A DNA stretch of 64,000 bases, taken from assembly GCF_033439725.1 (NCBI RefSeq), contig NW_026944389.1:682001-746000 (forward strand). The letters run 5' to 3'. The notes beneath the pieces were generated by a model. It had not been told where the DNA came from and made no database searches. It worked only from the letters and a program-made list of their open reading frames with translations. This document shows positions 63,029-64,000 of this stretch, in pieces; within the stretch, counting starts at the first letter, position 1, and each line of letters begins with the position of its first letter. Position numbers and translations under genes: made by a program. Source of the stretch: Neurospora tetraspora (taxonomy: Eukaryota; Ascomycota; Sordariomycetes; Sordariales; Sordariaceae).

Positions 63029-64000
63029 TCAAACAAACTCATAACTCTGCTCGCTCCTAGCATCTTCATCCCACTCCTCGTCGCTGACCTTGTCGTCGTT
63101 CTTCGGCACAGCCTCCTCCCCTTCCTCCTCTTTCAATCCACTTCCCACCTCCACCCGCTCGGGATCCCTCTCCCCTACAACGCACTGCCTGTAGGCGACC
63201 CCAACAGCGTCCCCCTCACTCCTCCCATCAGCCCCCCAAATCTCCACCACCGCCCTCTTCACTTCCTCCGACACATTCTCCAACCTCCACAACCGCTCCA
63301 CCCTCTCTTTTACCGGTCCTCCATCCCTCGTCACCAGATTATAGATGACTTCCTTCATCGGGTAGTCCATCTCGCACCTATAAAGCATCTCATGCAATCT
63401 CAAGTGGATATCCACCACATCCAACTGCAGATCCTTACCCAGCTTGAACTCCCGTCCCTTGTCCTGGTTCAAGTTGTTGGTGTTGTTGTCCGCCTTGGCG
63501 CCGCCGAAGGCGAGGGTGCCCAGGAAGACGGTGGTGATGTGCGAAGAGTGTGGTTGTTCGCATTCGCGGTTGCGATGGCTGGAGAGCGAAGAGGGGTTGG
63601 GGCGGGAAGCGTTGCGGAATCGTTCACGGAGTCGTAACAGCCGTTCACGGAATCGGTTGAAGTTCTGTAGATCGGAAGCTGGGTTGCCAGTGACAATGGG
63701 CAGGTCATCGTCATCGTCATCGTCTTCAACAACGTCCTTGTTCACTCCCTCGGTGCACCCCACCAGCTCAACCGTCCATTCCCGACGCTCGCCTCGTCCG
63801 TTGACCTCGGGCCCGATGGTGAGAATGCCCTCCTTTTGATTCCACCGGATCGGGGTGCGGACCAAGGTGGATGGGTCAGGGCGGTCGGCCATGGCCACTG
63901 GAACGGCACCGGTTGGCTCCTCGACCAGCTCAAAGTAGGCGTCTGCGCCGACGACAAGTTGGATGGTGATCGCTTGGGGCCGGGTACTGCCGTGTTTGTG
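63029..64000 (-). CDS. Uncharacterised protein, 5' end beyond the window
   Basis: The minus-strand frame is open from the window edge (64000) to the stop at 63029, giving at least 323 residues; the true start lies outside. Near the edge it reads ITIQLVVGADAYFELVEEPT, which joins directly to the part after the first internal Met (MADRPDPS). An Asp run (VVEDDDDDDDLPIV) precedes a basic helix (RFRERLLRLRERFR). Then come HLRLHEMLYRCEMDYPMKEV and an acidic tail (EEEGEEAVPKNDDKVSDEEW). I recognise no domain. Low-complexity acidic stretches around a helical core suggest a soluble nuclear or cytosolic protein, without firm support. Confidence 0.72.
   Translation of the reverse strand, partial: HKHGSTRPQAITIQLVVGADAYFELVEEPTGAVPVAMADRPDPSTLVRTPIRWNQKEGILTIGPEVNGRGERREWTVELVGCTEGVNKDVVEDDDDDDDLPIVTGNPASDLQNFNRFRERLLRLRERFRNASRPNPSSLSSHRNRECEQPHSSHITTVFLGTLAFGGAKADNNTNNLNQDKGREFKLGKDLQLDVVDIHLRLHEMLYRCEMDYPMKEVIYNLVTRDGGPVKERVERLWRLENVSEEVKRAVVEIWGADGRSEGDAVGVAYRQCVVGERDPERVEVGSGLKEEEGEEAVPKNDDKVSDEEWDEDARSEQSYEFV

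Overview
The window is nuclear DNA of a filamentous ascomycete (Pezizomycotina, most likely a Sordariomycete). The evidence is: short introns (about 70-210 bases) with GTAAGT/GTATGT donors and CTAAC-like branch points; fungal families (GH18 chitinase, secreted cysteine-rich DUF7707-like protein, NACHT-ankyrin NLR); and a 15.9 kb AT-rich block whose repeat copies differ mainly by C-to-T and G-to-A changes. That last pattern is the signature of repeat-induced point mutation (RIP). The species cannot be fixed from the sequence.

Layout. 1-1.6 kb: intergenic DNA with a RIP-mutated element bearing very long terminal inverted repeats (623-1338). 1.7-5.3 kb: two divergently transcribed paralogous genes with a BTB-like domain, sharing one promoter and one intron position. 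5.3-24.2 kb: gene-poor. It holds a decayed RNA-ligase pseudogene (about 6.0-6.5 kb), scattered fragments of RNA-binding-protein genes (8.8-11.2 kb and 19.9 kb), a 351 bp hAT-type MITE, a 74 bp foldback element, a tandem duplication and minisatellites. 24.3-31.6 kb: two minus-strand genes for uncharacterised proteins, one of them a long coiled-coil protein. 32.9-48.8 kb: a heterochromatin-like island of nested LTR retroelements (a Ty1/copia element interrupted by a truncated gypsy element, itself interrupted by a second gypsy element with a clean target-site duplication), all heavily RIP-mutated. 49.0-53.7 kb: an NLR-like gene (NACHT_N, NACHT, ankyrin repeats) right at the island edge, with one in-frame stop and a small TIR element inside its intron. 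53.8-54.2 kb: a 410 bp hAT-type MITE. 55-61 kb: a secreted cysteine-rich protein gene, a GH18 chitinase and an alpha/beta-hydrolase (esterase/deacetylase). 61.3-62.3 kb: a RIP-mutated Tc1/mariner-like deletion derivative. 63.0-64.0 kb: the 3' part of a gene that runs off the window.

Taken together the window shows host genes between islands of silenced mobile DNA. The edges of the LTR island fall inside its terminal LTRs. The NLR, of a class used by fungi for non-self recognition, sits 252 bases from one edge. No tRNA, rRNA, CRISPR array or biosynthetic cluster was seen. A discrete new multi-gene system was not found; the most unusual items are the NLR locus with its neighbouring repeats, the BTB-like gene pair and several well-delimited small inverted-repeat elements.
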